Positions 25,256 through 33,230 of a DNA stretch of 64,000 nt are shown here, in pieces; positions within the stretch are counted from its first letter, which is position 1, and each line of letters begins with the position of its first letter. The notes below the pieces were generated by a model. That model was not told the origin of the DNA. It saw nothing but the letters and a program-made list of their open reading frames with translations, and did not search any database. Origin of the DNA: Methanomicrobiales archaeon (GTDB lineage Archaea; Halobacteriota; Methanomicrobia; Methanomicrobiales; JACTUA01). The stretch lies in NCBI GenBank assembly GCA_015660865.1, contig JACTUA010000003.1, forward strand, positions 1-64,000. Reading direction: 5' to 3'. The position numbers and the translations under genes were made by a program.

Positions 25256-25651
25256 ATGATGAAAAAAAGAGAAGATGCAGTATCACCGGTCATTGGCGTC
25301 ATCCTCATGGTCGCCATCACGGTGATCCTCGCCGCGGTCATCGCCGCCTTCGTATTCGGCATGGCGAGCGGCGTCTCGAAGACCAAGTCCGTCGCAGCGA
25401 CCGCCCGGCAGACCGGATCCAGTATTCTTGTCACCTGGGTGGGCGGGCAGGATAACGCGATGGTGTCGAGCTACAACATTTCCATTGTAAACTCGTCAGG
25501 TACAACGGCGCTTGTCGTTGTTCCTGGTAACAGTGTAGGTAACTCCACCATTGTAGGAGGAGGGATAGGATCCCCTGGTCAGGACCACGTGACCGTTGTT
25601 GGCGTTTTCACTGACGGTACACAGCAGGTCATCCTGGATACCTACGTTTAA
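25256..25651 (+). CDS. Archaeal type IV pilin 2, 131 aa
   Basis: Same architecture as the preceding gene: MMKKREDA, VSPVIGVILMVAITV, then a divergent head domain ending with the shared QVILDTYV. ATG codons at 25256 and 25259 are both possible starts. The first roughly 55 codons match pilin 1 almost base for base while the heads differ and this one lacks Cys. That pattern suggests recent duplication or gene conversion of the N-terminal module, with diversification of the exposed surface. Two pilins of similar size and different heads could form mixed filaments. Confidence 0.93.
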   Translation: MMKKREDAVSPVIGVILMVAITVILAAVIAAFVFGMASGVSKTKSVAATARQTGSSILVTWVGGQDNAMVSSYNISIVNSSGTTALVVVPGNSVGNSTIVGGGIGSPGQDHVTVVGVFTDGTQQVILDTYV

Positions 25652-25661
25652 TCCCATCCTC

Positions 25662-25668
25662 TTTTTTT
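25662..25668 (+). terminator. T7 tract after pilin 2
   Basis: Seven consecutive T, eleven bases after the TAA stop of the second pilin, at the end of the pilin transcript. Confidence 0.55.
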
Positions 25669-25746
25669 AGTGATTCGGCAGAGAAGAGAAGTCCCTGGAG
25701 AGCCCCGGTTCTCGATCCGTACCGGATCTCCTCCTGAGCATCCCCT

Positions 25747-26322
25747 TCAGGAAGAGGACGCCCCGGCCTTCGCAAGGTACCCATCGAGCATCTCCAGGGC
25801 CTCGAGCTCCTTCGGTCCTCCACACCTCCGGATGATACTCCGGTGGTGGTCGATGAGTTTGCGGATCTCGGGATCCCTGTTCCAGAGATAGCGGGTCCCG
25901 TGGACCGCTGCCTCGATGACGCTGTTGTACCCCCGGTTCACCGGGTGAATCACCGGCGAGAGGGTCATCTCCTTCATGGGGCTGAGGATCGCGGTCATCG
26001 ATTCCCGTGCACTGTGCTCGATTGCGGCATCAAAGGCGATCCATGCCTCGACCTCGGGGAGGCGGTGGACGAGGAACCCCTCCACCTCCTCCTCCACGAA
26101 TGCCGACTGGGGAAGATCGTCGAATGCGGTCTTTACGAAGAGGACAGGATCATGGACGATATTTGCAACGACCCAGCCCCACCGTTCCACGTTCATCGCG
26201 GTGTGGCTCCCCCTGAAGAGGACCATCCGGTACGCCCCGTCCCGGAGGATGATCCCCATCGGGGCGGCATTGGACCACGTGGTGGCGATGACCTCGTTTA
26301 TTCCTTCCTGGAGCAGTCCCAT
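25747..26322 (-). CDS. DUF447 family protein (COG2457), 191 aa
   Basis: The protein starts MGLLQEGINEVIATT (ATG 26322; ATG 26328 also possible) and shows SNAAPMGIILRDG, which resembles a flavin-reductase-like split-barrel N-terminus, then a helical C-terminal half. It overlaps the end of the CitG-like gene and is last of a three-gene minus-strand operon. From memory, DUF447 and CitG-like proteins also occur in the methanopterin-linked C1 gene sets of methylotrophic bacteria, so a role in methanopterin or C1 cofactor metabolism is a reasonable inference. No catalytic residues are assigned. Confidence 0.8.
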   Translation of the reverse strand: MGLLQEGINEVIATTWSNAAPMGIILRDGAYRMVLFRGSHTAMNVERWGWVVANIVHDPVLFVKTAFDDLPQSAFVEEEVEGFLVHRLPEVEAWIAFDAAIEHSARESMTAILSPMKEMTLSPVIHPVNRGYNSVIEAAVHGTRYLWNRDPEIRKLIDHHRSIIRRCGGPKELEALEMLDGYLAKAGASSS

Positions 26323-27116
26323 GCCCATCCCTCCCCGAGAGCGGTATAGATGGCGGCGATGATGATGTCCGCGGTGGAGCCCGGGTTGATCCCGCGGGCG
26401 ATGCACTCGGAGTCGAATGCCCCGAGATCCCCCCTGCCATCGAGGATCCCGGCCGCCCTTTGCTTCACCTCTTCTGCGACGAGAGGTCCGTGCTCTTTCA
26501 CGATGAAGGTGTCGATCTCTGTGGAGAGGAGCCGGAGGAAGGTCCCGACAATGCCATCCCTCCCGCAGCCCGCGCGGTGGAGCTGGTCTGCGGCCTTCCT
26601 CGTCAGGCGAAACCCGTTCACCCACTCGCGGGCCACCATGTCGTGCTCCTTTGAGTGGTCCATGACATCAAAAAGGGTCATCCTCCTGTCTCTGATAAGA
26701 TCGAGGGCATGCGGGTCGGCGACGTCCAGGGGATCGCCCGGGAGCATCCGCACCTTCGTGAGCGAGAAGGCCTGGTAGAAACTGACCGCGTCTTCAACCG
26801 TTGAATCCTGGACGGCCCTGACCGCCCCGGGGATATCGCCTCCCCGGAGGAGGGGGATGAGGAGGATGAATGCCCCGAAGTGGGTGTTTCCCCCGCCATG
26901 GGCCGTGGTGAGCCTCACCGCCTCGCGGAGGATCTCCCCGATCCCGCCACTGCACCCCGCGGCTTTCTCGAGGGCGGGGCGGGCGAGGATCGCGGAGGCG
27001 AGGAAGTGCTCCAGCCGGGTCCCCTCGTAGTCATGGCACCGGTCCACGTTCCCGGGCTTCGGGTAGGCGGTGACCTCGAGGATCATGGCCATCTGCGCCC
27101 GCTCAACCGGCGTCAT
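26298..27116 (-). CDS. CitG/MdcB-like protein (COG1767), 272 aa
   Basis: A protein of the triphosphoribosyl-dephospho-CoA synthase family. Blocks include LEVTAYPKPGNVDRCHDYEGT near residue 15, TTAHGGGNTHFGAFILL near 90 and GINPGSTADIIIAAIY near the C-terminus. Classical CitG makes the prosthetic-group precursor of citrate lyase, but no citrate or malonate lyase genes are visible here. In archaea the family keeps different company, here marker 9 and DUF447. The ATG at 27116 is preferred over GTG 27125; both overlap the marker 9 gene. Confidence 0.85.
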   Translation of the reverse strand: MTPVERAQMAMILEVTAYPKPGNVDRCHDYEGTRLEHFLASAILARPALEKAAGCSGGIGEILREAVRLTTAHGGGNTHFGAFILLIPLLRGGDIPGAVRAVQDSTVEDAVSFYQAFSLTKVRMLPGDPLDVADPHALDLIRDRRMTLFDVMDHSKEHDMVAREWVNGFRLTRKAADQLHRAGCGRDGIVGTFLRLLSTEIDTFIVKEHGPLVAEEVKQRAAGILDGRGDLGAFDSECIARGINPGSTADIIIAAIYTALGEGWAWDCSRKE

Positions 27117-28239
27117 GCCCGTCACGTGAGGGGAAGACCCGTTCCATGATGGCCCGGGAGAGTTCGCGCTTCTTCTGCATGTACTCCTTCTTCGAGATGC
27201 CCATCTGCTCGAGGGTGGCGTCCCGGAGGAGGCAGGGCGAGCTCACCTTGCAGCACCAGGCAAGGGACCCGAAGCAGGTGTACGGCCCGTCCTCGAGTGC
27301 GGTCCCCTTCACGGCCTCCCTCTTCAGGCTGACGTACTCCTCCTGGGAGAGCCCGACCTTCGAGAGCATCGGGAGGAGGGGGCAGTCTTTGACAGGGAGG
27401 CAGCAGAAGGTCAGGGCCCTGACATCCCCTCCCCGGCAGAGCTGCTTGGGGGCATTGTACCAGCCGAACTCGTTCGCGTACCGGGTGATGGCCGCATCGA
27501 GGCCTGCGAGGGTCTGGATATCGGAGCGGCGGGCCAGGGAGACGAGGTCCGCCCCGTGGGAGAACATCTCCATCACCCGGTCGAAGGACTGCATGGAGTT
27601 GTTCGCGATGACGAGGATGGGGGAGGCGTTCCGGATCTGCCGGATCTTTGCATAGCCCGCGTCCATGAGATCCACGTGGAGCAGGTCGGCACCTGCCTCC
27701 CAGAGCCTGCGTGCGAGCTTCGGATCGTTCTCGGAAACACCAGCCCGGATCTTCACCGATACGAGCACACCCTCGGACTTGAGGGCGCAGACCATCTCGA
27801 CAAGCCGGTCCGGGTGGTGGAGGAGGAACTCCCCGGATCCTGCCTCCACCATCGGCGCCTGCCGGCAGTGGGCGTCGATCTCGTAGATGACCCGGTCCCC
27901 GAGGGATCTGGCCACCCCGGAGAGGGCCTCCGGGGTGCTCGCCCTGAGGTTTATCCCGCCCACCACGGGGCTCGCGGCGAGGAGGTCAGCCTGTTGCCTG
28001 AGCTCCGCGACGGGGTCTCCGGGGAGGAACTCGCACCTCCCGGCCTCGGCCATCCTCCGGCTCGCTTCGATGGTCGGCGGATCGATGGAGTAGCCGCCGA
28101 TGAATCCCATCCCGACATGCCCGGCCCGGGCTGCCACATAGGCGGCATCGACCGTCCCGGCCATGGATGCGATGGCGATCGGGGTCTTCACCCTGTGCCC
28201 GTTCAGGGCAAGGTCGAAGAGATCGCCGGGAGAGGACAT
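27103..28239 (-). CDS. Methanogenesis marker 9 domain protein with Dus-like TIM barrel
   Basis: A 378-residue two-part protein. Residues 1-265 are a TIM barrel of the tRNA-dihydrouridine synthase/flavin oxidoreductase type (TPIAIASMAGT, VSVKIRAGVSEND, GADLVSLARRSD). The C-terminal about 105 residues are the marker 9 domain, with many conserved Cys (CRGG, CCLPVKDC, CFGSLAWCCKVSSPC). The cysteine pattern suggests metal or Fe-S binding. The domain occurs almost only in methanogens and its function is unknown. The gene heads the overlapping operon with the CitG-like and DUF447 genes. Confidence 0.87.
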   Translation of the reverse strand: MSSPGDLFDLALNGHRVKTPIAIASMAGTVDAAYVAARAGHVGMGFIGGYSIDPPTIEASRRMAEAGRCEFLPGDPVAELRQQADLLAASPVVGGINLRASTPEALSGVARSLGDRVIYEIDAHCRQAPMVEAGSGEFLLHHPDRLVEMVCALKSEGVLVSVKIRAGVSENDPKLARRLWEAGADLLHVDLMDAGYAKIRQIRNASPILVIANNSMQSFDRVMEMFSHGADLVSLARRSDIQTLAGLDAAITRYANEFGWYNAPKQLCRGGDVRALTFCCLPVKDCPLLPMLSKVGLSQEEYVSLKREAVKGTALEDGPYTCFGSLAWCCKVSSPCLLRDATLEQMGISKKEYMQKKRELSRAIMERVFPSRDGHDAG

Positions 28240-28274
28240 AGATTCGTACTGGTTTCACTCCGGAACCTTTATGT

Positions 28275-28733
28275 TTATCTCTCCAGCTCTTTGAGGATGT
28301 AGCCCTCCGGTTTGCGAAGGAGGGCGATGAAGCCCCGGAACTCGTCTATCCCGATCCCCGGGGCGGTCCGGTAGAACCTGACGAGGGAATCCCAGGGGAT
28401 GAGGTAGGCCTCCCGAGCCTTCCCTGACCCGAAGCGGAACTCGATGGCGAGGTAGCCCCTCCTTCCTGTCCGCGAGAGGAATGCGCTGATGCCGTCGACC
28501 TGGTGGACATGGTCCCGGTCGTTGTGGAAGTGCTGGGTGAAGTAGAGCTTCTTCCCCCTGATGGACTTGCACTCTATCGCGCAGTAGTAGCGGGGGTCCA
28601 GGGAGTCCACCAGGACGTCCACGTGCTGGGTGGACCACTTGGACTGCTTGAGCCGGTAGGCGAAGCCCTGCCTCTTCCCTGCCTCGAAGAACCGGTTCAG
28701 GCAGGTGACAATCTCCCGCTCGAAATCGCTCAC
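28275..28733 (-). CDS. Hjc-like PD-(D/E)XK nuclease superfamily protein, 152 aa
   Basis: A small protein with a helical start (SDFEREIVTCLNRFF), then HVDVLVDSL and YYCAIECKSIRGKKLYF, which supply the D...E-x-K catalytic triad of PD-(D/E)XK nucleases. A QVDGISAFL helix and a Trp-containing strand follow, as in archaeal Holliday-junction resolvases. It is longer and more divergent than typical Hjc, so a related restriction-like nuclease is possible. The start is GTG at 28733 after GGGGG. It stands alone, 35 bases upstream of the marker 9 operon and probably with its own promoter. Confidence 0.7.
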   Translation of the reverse strand: MSDFEREIVTCLNRFFEAGKRQGFAYRLKQSKWSTQHVDVLVDSLDPRYYCAIECKSIRGKKLYFTQHFHNDRDHVHQVDGISAFLSRTGRRGYLAIEFRFGSGKAREAYLIPWDSLVRFYRTAPGIGIDEFRGFIALLRKPEGYILKELER

Positions 28734-28938
28734 CCCGTATCCCCCGCAGCCCGGTACCCGCTGATGGCCGAAGATTCCACTGATACAATGTAGGACGTCT
28801 TCTCAAATAGTGTTAACGCATCCATTTCACGATCCGACCGATCCTCGCCCCTTTTGAGACCGCTATGGGGGAAAACGGCTGCGTTTCTGCGTTCCATTCC
28901 GATAATCATTTTACCCATGCAGGTATACAGAATACCTC

Positions 28939-29343
28939 ATGAGCAAGAAGGGCCTGTTGCTGGTGGGCCACGGGAGTTCGATGCCTTTCAACAAGCAGCT
29001 CGTCGAGGATACCGCGCGCCTCGTCTCCCAGAAGGACCCGGGTTACATCGTGAAGTGTGCCTTCATGAATATGAACACGCCCACCATACAGGAGGCCCTT
29101 GAGGAGTTCAGGAAGGAGGATATCGATACCGTGATCGTGGTGCCCCTCTTCCTCGCCCGCGGGGTCCACATCAACAGGGACATCCCCCAGGTCCTCGGCC
29201 TCCCCGAGGGCTCGTACCGGGGCAGTCTCCTGAAGAACGGTTCGGAGATCCCCCTTATCTACGCGGACCCGATAGGGAGCGATCCCCTCCTCGCCGAGCT
29301 CATGCTCAAGAACGCAGCGCGTGCCCTCAGGGAGCGCCTCTGA
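28939..29343 (+). CDS. cfbA: Sirohydrochlorin nickel/cobalt chelatase CfbA (short CbiX)
   Basis: A 134-residue short-form CbiX, the homodimeric type found in archaea. Metal-site histidines lie in LLVGHGSS and ARGVHINRDIP. It inserts nickel into sirohydrochlorin for coenzyme F430 and can also insert cobalt for cobamides. First of a tight four-gene cluster with cfbE, cfbD and cfbB. The upstream 28734-28938 interval has a TATA-like ATAATCATTTTAC near 28900. Confidence 0.92.
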   Translation: MSKKGLLLVGHGSSMPFNKQLVEDTARLVSQKDPGYIVKCAFMNMNTPTIQEALEEFRKEDIDTVIVVPLFLARGVHINRDIPQVLGLPEGSYRGSLLKNGSEIPLIYADPIGSDPLLAELMLKNAARALRERL

Positions 29344-29350
29344 CCATCCC

Positions 29351-30556
29351 ATGGAGATCCTCGTACTCGATACTATCCATGGCGGAACGGAACTCGCCAC
29401 CGAGCTGGAGAGGTCCGGCCATCGCGTGGATGAGGTCGATATTTACCGGGGGGAGAGAGGCATCACTCCGGAAGAGGCCGCGGGGCGGCGATACGATCTC
29501 CTCGTCGCACCCGTCCACCTGGACCCCGATCACCCCCTCATGAAGACCATCGCGGCCCCCCGCATCACCCATCACGGCGCGGTCCGGATGCTCCTCTCGG
29601 GAGAGACCCCGCGCCCGATGATCGAGCTGACCGGTGCACGGGGGAAGACCACCACGGCCCACGCCATCGCTCATTGCCTTGGAGGGCCAGGCATCCTCCA
29701 TACCTCACGGGGCACCTTCCTGTATCCCGGGAGGACCCTCCTCTGGAAGAGGTCCATCACCCCTGCCTCGGTCGTTCCGGCCGCACGCGAGGCGGCCAGG
29801 GTCTCCGGCTGGCTCGTGGCCGAGGAGTCCCTCGGTGTCTCCGGGGCCGGGGATGTGGCCGTTCTCACCTCCGGGGATGATTACCGCATCGCGGCCGGGA
29901 AGCGCTCCGCCCTCGCCGCAAAGCTCGAGAGCATGAGGGATTCCCCCCTGGTGGTGGTCCCTCCAGGAGTACGATTCGATCACCCGAATGGGATCGACGC
30001 GGGCGAATGCGTCTGTTGGGAGGGGGATCGCTGCTCCTATGATCACAATGGCATCCTTGGCGAGTTCCGGAACCCTCTCGGGGAGCTGCCCTCATACCAG
30101 GTCCCCCTCTCCCTGGCGGCCGCCACCCTCTGCGCCCTCGGGAGAGACCCGGGAGGCCTCGCCGGCTTCGCGGGCGTGGAGGGCCGGTTGTCCACCGAAA
30201 AGAGGAACGGGGTCCTTATCGTCGATAACTCGAACAGCGGGACCTCGGCCGAGACCACGGAGGCCGCGGCCTCCTATGCCCGGGCGATCTCAACCGGTGG
30301 GTGGATCACCCTCGTGATCGGGGAGGAGGACCGGACCATCTGCGAGGGGTTCCCGCCCGATGACATCGCCTTCTCCATCCGGAAGATCCACCCCGACAGG
30401 CTGATCCTTGTCGGTGAACGGGGCCGGTCGGTCAGGCCGGAGGGGTTCGGGAGGCGGGTTGCCTATGCAGACACCCTCGAAGCGGCGCGGGGCCTTGCCC
30501 TCCGGGAGACCCCCGGTGGGGGGGCTGTCGTCCTCTCGGTCAAGACGTGGAGGTGA
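29351..30556 (+). CDS. cfbE: Coenzyme F430 synthetase CfbE (Mur-ligase family)
   Basis: A 401-residue Mur-ligase-like enzyme with the P-loop TGARGKTTTAHA near residue 98 and a VDNSNSGTSAETTEAA block in the middle domain. In F430 synthesis this enzyme closes the six-membered carbocyclic ring of 15,17(3)-seco-F430 with ATP. The ATG at 29351, seven bases after cfbA, fits the family N-terminus (MEILVLDTIHGG); the frame could extend 10 codons upstream. Its TGA overlaps the cfbD start. Confidence 0.9.
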   Translation: MEILVLDTIHGGTELATELERSGHRVDEVDIYRGERGITPEEAAGRRYDLLVAPVHLDPDHPLMKTIAAPRITHHGAVRMLLSGETPRPMIELTGARGKTTTAHAIAHCLGGPGILHTSRGTFLYPGRTLLWKRSITPASVVPAAREAARVSGWLVAEESLGVSGAGDVAVLTSGDDYRIAAGKRSALAAKLESMRDSPLVVVPPGVRFDHPNGIDAGECVCWEGDRCSYDHNGILGEFRNPLGELPSYQVPLSLAAATLCALGRDPGGLAGFAGVEGRLSTEKRNGVLIVDNSNSGTSAETTEAAASYARAISTGGWITLVIGEEDRTICEGFPPDDIAFSIRKIHPDRLILVGERGRSVRPEGFGRRVAYADTLEAARGLALRETPGGGAVVLSVKTWR

Positions 30557-31623
30557 TGATGCACTACATCCAGCCGAGACCCTCGTCCATCGTCGCGGCG
30601 CTTTATACCGCCCGGGATCTGGACGTGGACGTGGCGATCCTCCACGGGCCCTCGGGATGCTCCTTCAAGCATGCCCGGCTCCTCGAGGAGGACGGGATGC
30701 GGGTCCTCACCACCTCCCTCGCCGACCATGAGTTCATCTTCGGCGGGCAGGGCCCCCTCGAGCGGGTGCTCCGTTACGCCGAGGAGAAGTTCTCCCCCTC
30801 CCGGATCGCGGTCATCGGCACCTGCGTCTCCATGATCATCGGGGAGGACCTCCCGTCCGCGGTTGCGGGGAGCGGGATCTCCACCCCCACCATAGTCGTG
30901 AACATCCATGCCGGGTTCCGGGAGAACATCGAGGGCGTGATCGCAACCCTGGAGGCCGCTGCCGAGGCCGGCTGGATCGGGGCCGAAGAGCTCGAACGCC
31001 AGCGGTACCTCATGGCCCGGGCGAACGAGGTGGAGCACCTGCGGGGGGCGGCCATCCAGGAGTACATCGAACCATCCCGTGGGGACCTGAAGCACATGGT
31101 GGCCGCAAGGCTCCTCGAGGCAGCCCGCTCCGGGGAGCACGGGATGGCGGTGATGAACGCGAAGAAGGAGACCGCGTACATGTTCGCTGACGAGATCCTT
31201 GCCCTCCACGACGTCTGCCCGGATGCCCCTGTCACCTACCTCGCGAACCTGGAGGCCCGCGGGCTCCCCAAGGTCAGGGAGGATGCCCGGATCATCAGGG
31301 CGGCCCTGTCGGAACGGGGCCTCTCCCCCGAGCTCCTTGGTGCCCTGGACGAGTACGGGGCGAATGGCGATGCCATCGGCGAGCGGATATGCGCCGAGAG
31401 CCCTGCGTTCCTCCTCCTCGTCGGCGTTCCCCATGCAGTCCCCCCCGAGTTCACGAGGGGGATCGAGGTCTTCTCGGTGACGAACGGCCCGAGGCAGGTG
31501 GAGCCCATCCGGATGCTCGGCCACCAGCACGTCGTGGTGGAGGTGGACCTCCACCCCAAGACCCTCGGGGTCCGGCACCTGGTCGAGAGCGAGTTCGGGG
31601 CGGTGCTGAGGTCCCTCGGATGA
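30556..31623 (+). CDS. cfbD: Ni-sirohydrochlorin a,c-diamide reductive cyclase subunit CfbD (NifD-like)
   Basis: A 355-residue nitrogenase component 1-like protein with the cluster-binding cysteines in HGPSGCSFKHA and GTCVSMIIGEDL, as in NflD/CfbD. It is the catalytic component that, with the NifH-like CfbC, reduces Ni-sirohydrochlorin a,c-diamide by six electrons. GGAGG at 30549 precedes two adjacent ATG codons, 30556 and 30559. It overlaps both neighbours by one to four bases. cfbC is not in this window and must be elsewhere in the genome. Confidence 0.92.
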   Translation: MMHYIQPRPSSIVAALYTARDLDVDVAILHGPSGCSFKHARLLEEDGMRVLTTSLADHEFIFGGQGPLERVLRYAEEKFSPSRIAVIGTCVSMIIGEDLPSAVAGSGISTPTIVVNIHAGFRENIEGVIATLEAAAEAGWIGAEELERQRYLMARANEVEHLRGAAIQEYIEPSRGDLKHMVAARLLEAARSGEHGMAVMNAKKETAYMFADEILALHDVCPDAPVTYLANLEARGLPKVREDARIIRAALSERGLSPELLGALDEYGANGDAIGERICAESPAFLLLVGVPHAVPPEFTRGIEVFSVTNGPRQVEPIRMLGHQHVVVEVDLHPKTLGVRHLVESEFGAVLRSLG

Positions 31624-32993
31624 AGGCCCTCGTCATCTCGGGAGACCGTTCGGGAACTGGGAAGACCTCCATCTCCCTCGCCCTCGCATCCCTCCTCTCC
31701 GATCGCGCGCCGGTCCAGACCTTCAAGGTAGGGATGGACTATATTGACCCCTCCTACCTATCAGCCGTGACAGGCCGCCCCTGCCGGAACCTCGACAGTT
31801 TTGTTATGGGGGACGCCGAGATCCGGGCCTGTTTTGCTCACGGGTGCCGAGGGGCGGAGTTCGCCCTCATCGAGGGTGTCCGCGGCCTGTACGAGGGGGC
31901 GGATGCCCTCACGGACAGGGGATCGACGGCAGGAGTGGCAAAGGACCTCGGGTTGCCCGTCGTCCTGGTGGTGAACGCCAGGTCCATCACCCGATCCGCG
32001 GCAGCGCTCGTGAAGGGGTTCCAGGCTTTCGACCCGTCCATCGACATCAGGGGGGTGATCTTAAACAACGTGGCCGGGGAGTCCCACACCAGGAAGGCGG
32101 TGACCGCCATCGAGCATGCTTGCGGCATCCCTGTCCTCGGGGCAATCCCGCATGACCCCCGCGTCGAACTCACCATGCGGCATCTCGGGCTCGTCCCATA
32201 CCGCGAGGGGAGCGGGGACGATGGATTCAGGGGCCGGCTCGGGGATGTGAGGGACCTCGTGGGGGCTCACATCGACCTCGATAGGATCATTGGCTGCGCC
32301 GCGGAGCTGGATCCGGCCCCCGTTGCACCTTCGCCCTTCACAGTGGAGCGGGAACCGGATGTGACCATCGGGGTAGCCTACGACGAGGCCTTCAACTTCT
32401 ACTACGCCGACCTCTTCGACCTCCTCCCTGCGCTCGGCGCGCGGGTAGAGACCTTCAGCCCTGTCCATGGCAGGCTTCCCGAGGCGGACGGGTATATCCT
32501 GGGCGGCGGCTACCCGGAGCTCTTCGGTCCCGAGCTGGAGGCAAACGAAGGGATGAAGGACGGGTTGCGGTCCGCCTCCTCCCGCGGAACCCCCATCTAC
32601 GGCGAGTGCGGTGGGCTCATGTACCTGACGGACCGGATCGTTCTCTCTCCGGGATGGCGCGGCGGGAAAGGGGAGTCCTTTGCCATGTGCGGGGTGTTTC
32701 CCGGCGAGACCCGGATGCCAGCCCGCCGGGTGGTGAGCTATGTGGAGGGGGTCGCTTCCGATGCAAGCCCTCTCGGCGGCGGTGCGTTCCGCGGGCACGA
32801 GTTCCATTACAGCGACGTAGTACTTGACAAAGACACCCCCTACGCCTACCGGATCACGCGGGGGCTGGGCATCCGCGACGGCCTGGACGGGGCGCTGATC
32901 CAGCGCTCACTCGGTTCTTACACCCACCTGCACCCCCTCGCAAGCCTCCCCATGTTCGCGTCCTTTGTCCAGGCCTGCCGGACCAGCGGATGA
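31620..32993 (+). CDS. cfbB: Ni-sirohydrochlorin a,c-diamide synthase CfbB (CbiA family)
   Basis: A 457-residue glutamine-dependent amidase. The N-terminal ATPase domain has GDRSGTGKTSISLALA and KVGMDYIDPSYL. The C-terminal glutaminase domain has the nucleophile Cys in GECGGLMYL and the His in HEFHYS. It amidates the a and c acetates of Ni-sirohydrochlorin. It is homologous to cobyrinate diamide synthase CbiA, and the cluster context favours CfbB. ATGA overlap with cfbD. Confidence 0.9.
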   Translation: MKALVISGDRSGTGKTSISLALASLLSDRAPVQTFKVGMDYIDPSYLSAVTGRPCRNLDSFVMGDAEIRACFAHGCRGAEFALIEGVRGLYEGADALTDRGSTAGVAKDLGLPVVLVVNARSITRSAAALVKGFQAFDPSIDIRGVILNNVAGESHTRKAVTAIEHACGIPVLGAIPHDPRVELTMRHLGLVPYREGSGDDGFRGRLGDVRDLVGAHIDLDRIIGCAAELDPAPVAPSPFTVEREPDVTIGVAYDEAFNFYYADLFDLLPALGARVETFSPVHGRLPEADGYILGGGYPELFGPELEANEGMKDGLRSASSRGTPIYGECGGLMYLTDRIVLSPGWRGGKGESFAMCGVFPGETRMPARRVVSYVEGVASDASPLGGGAFRGHEFHYSDVVLDKDTPYAYRITRGLGIRDGLDGALIQRSLGSYTHLHPLASLPMFASFVQACRTSG

Positions 32994-33230
32994 GCCGCCT
33001 GGAAAGGTTTCCTCCCCCGGCGTCTATTCTTTCTCCGGTCCATCCCTCCTTTCTCTATTCCCGGGATCGGTTCTGTTCATCAAAGGGACTTAGGTCAAAT
33101 TCGAAGAGATCTTACGGGAGGTTTTTCTCTCCAAGTCCCGACGATGCCACAGAACCCTCTAGAAACTGCCATGGCGGCATCTCATAATTTATATGTCTCC
33201 AGTCGTTACAGGATAGTGAGTGAACCTCCC

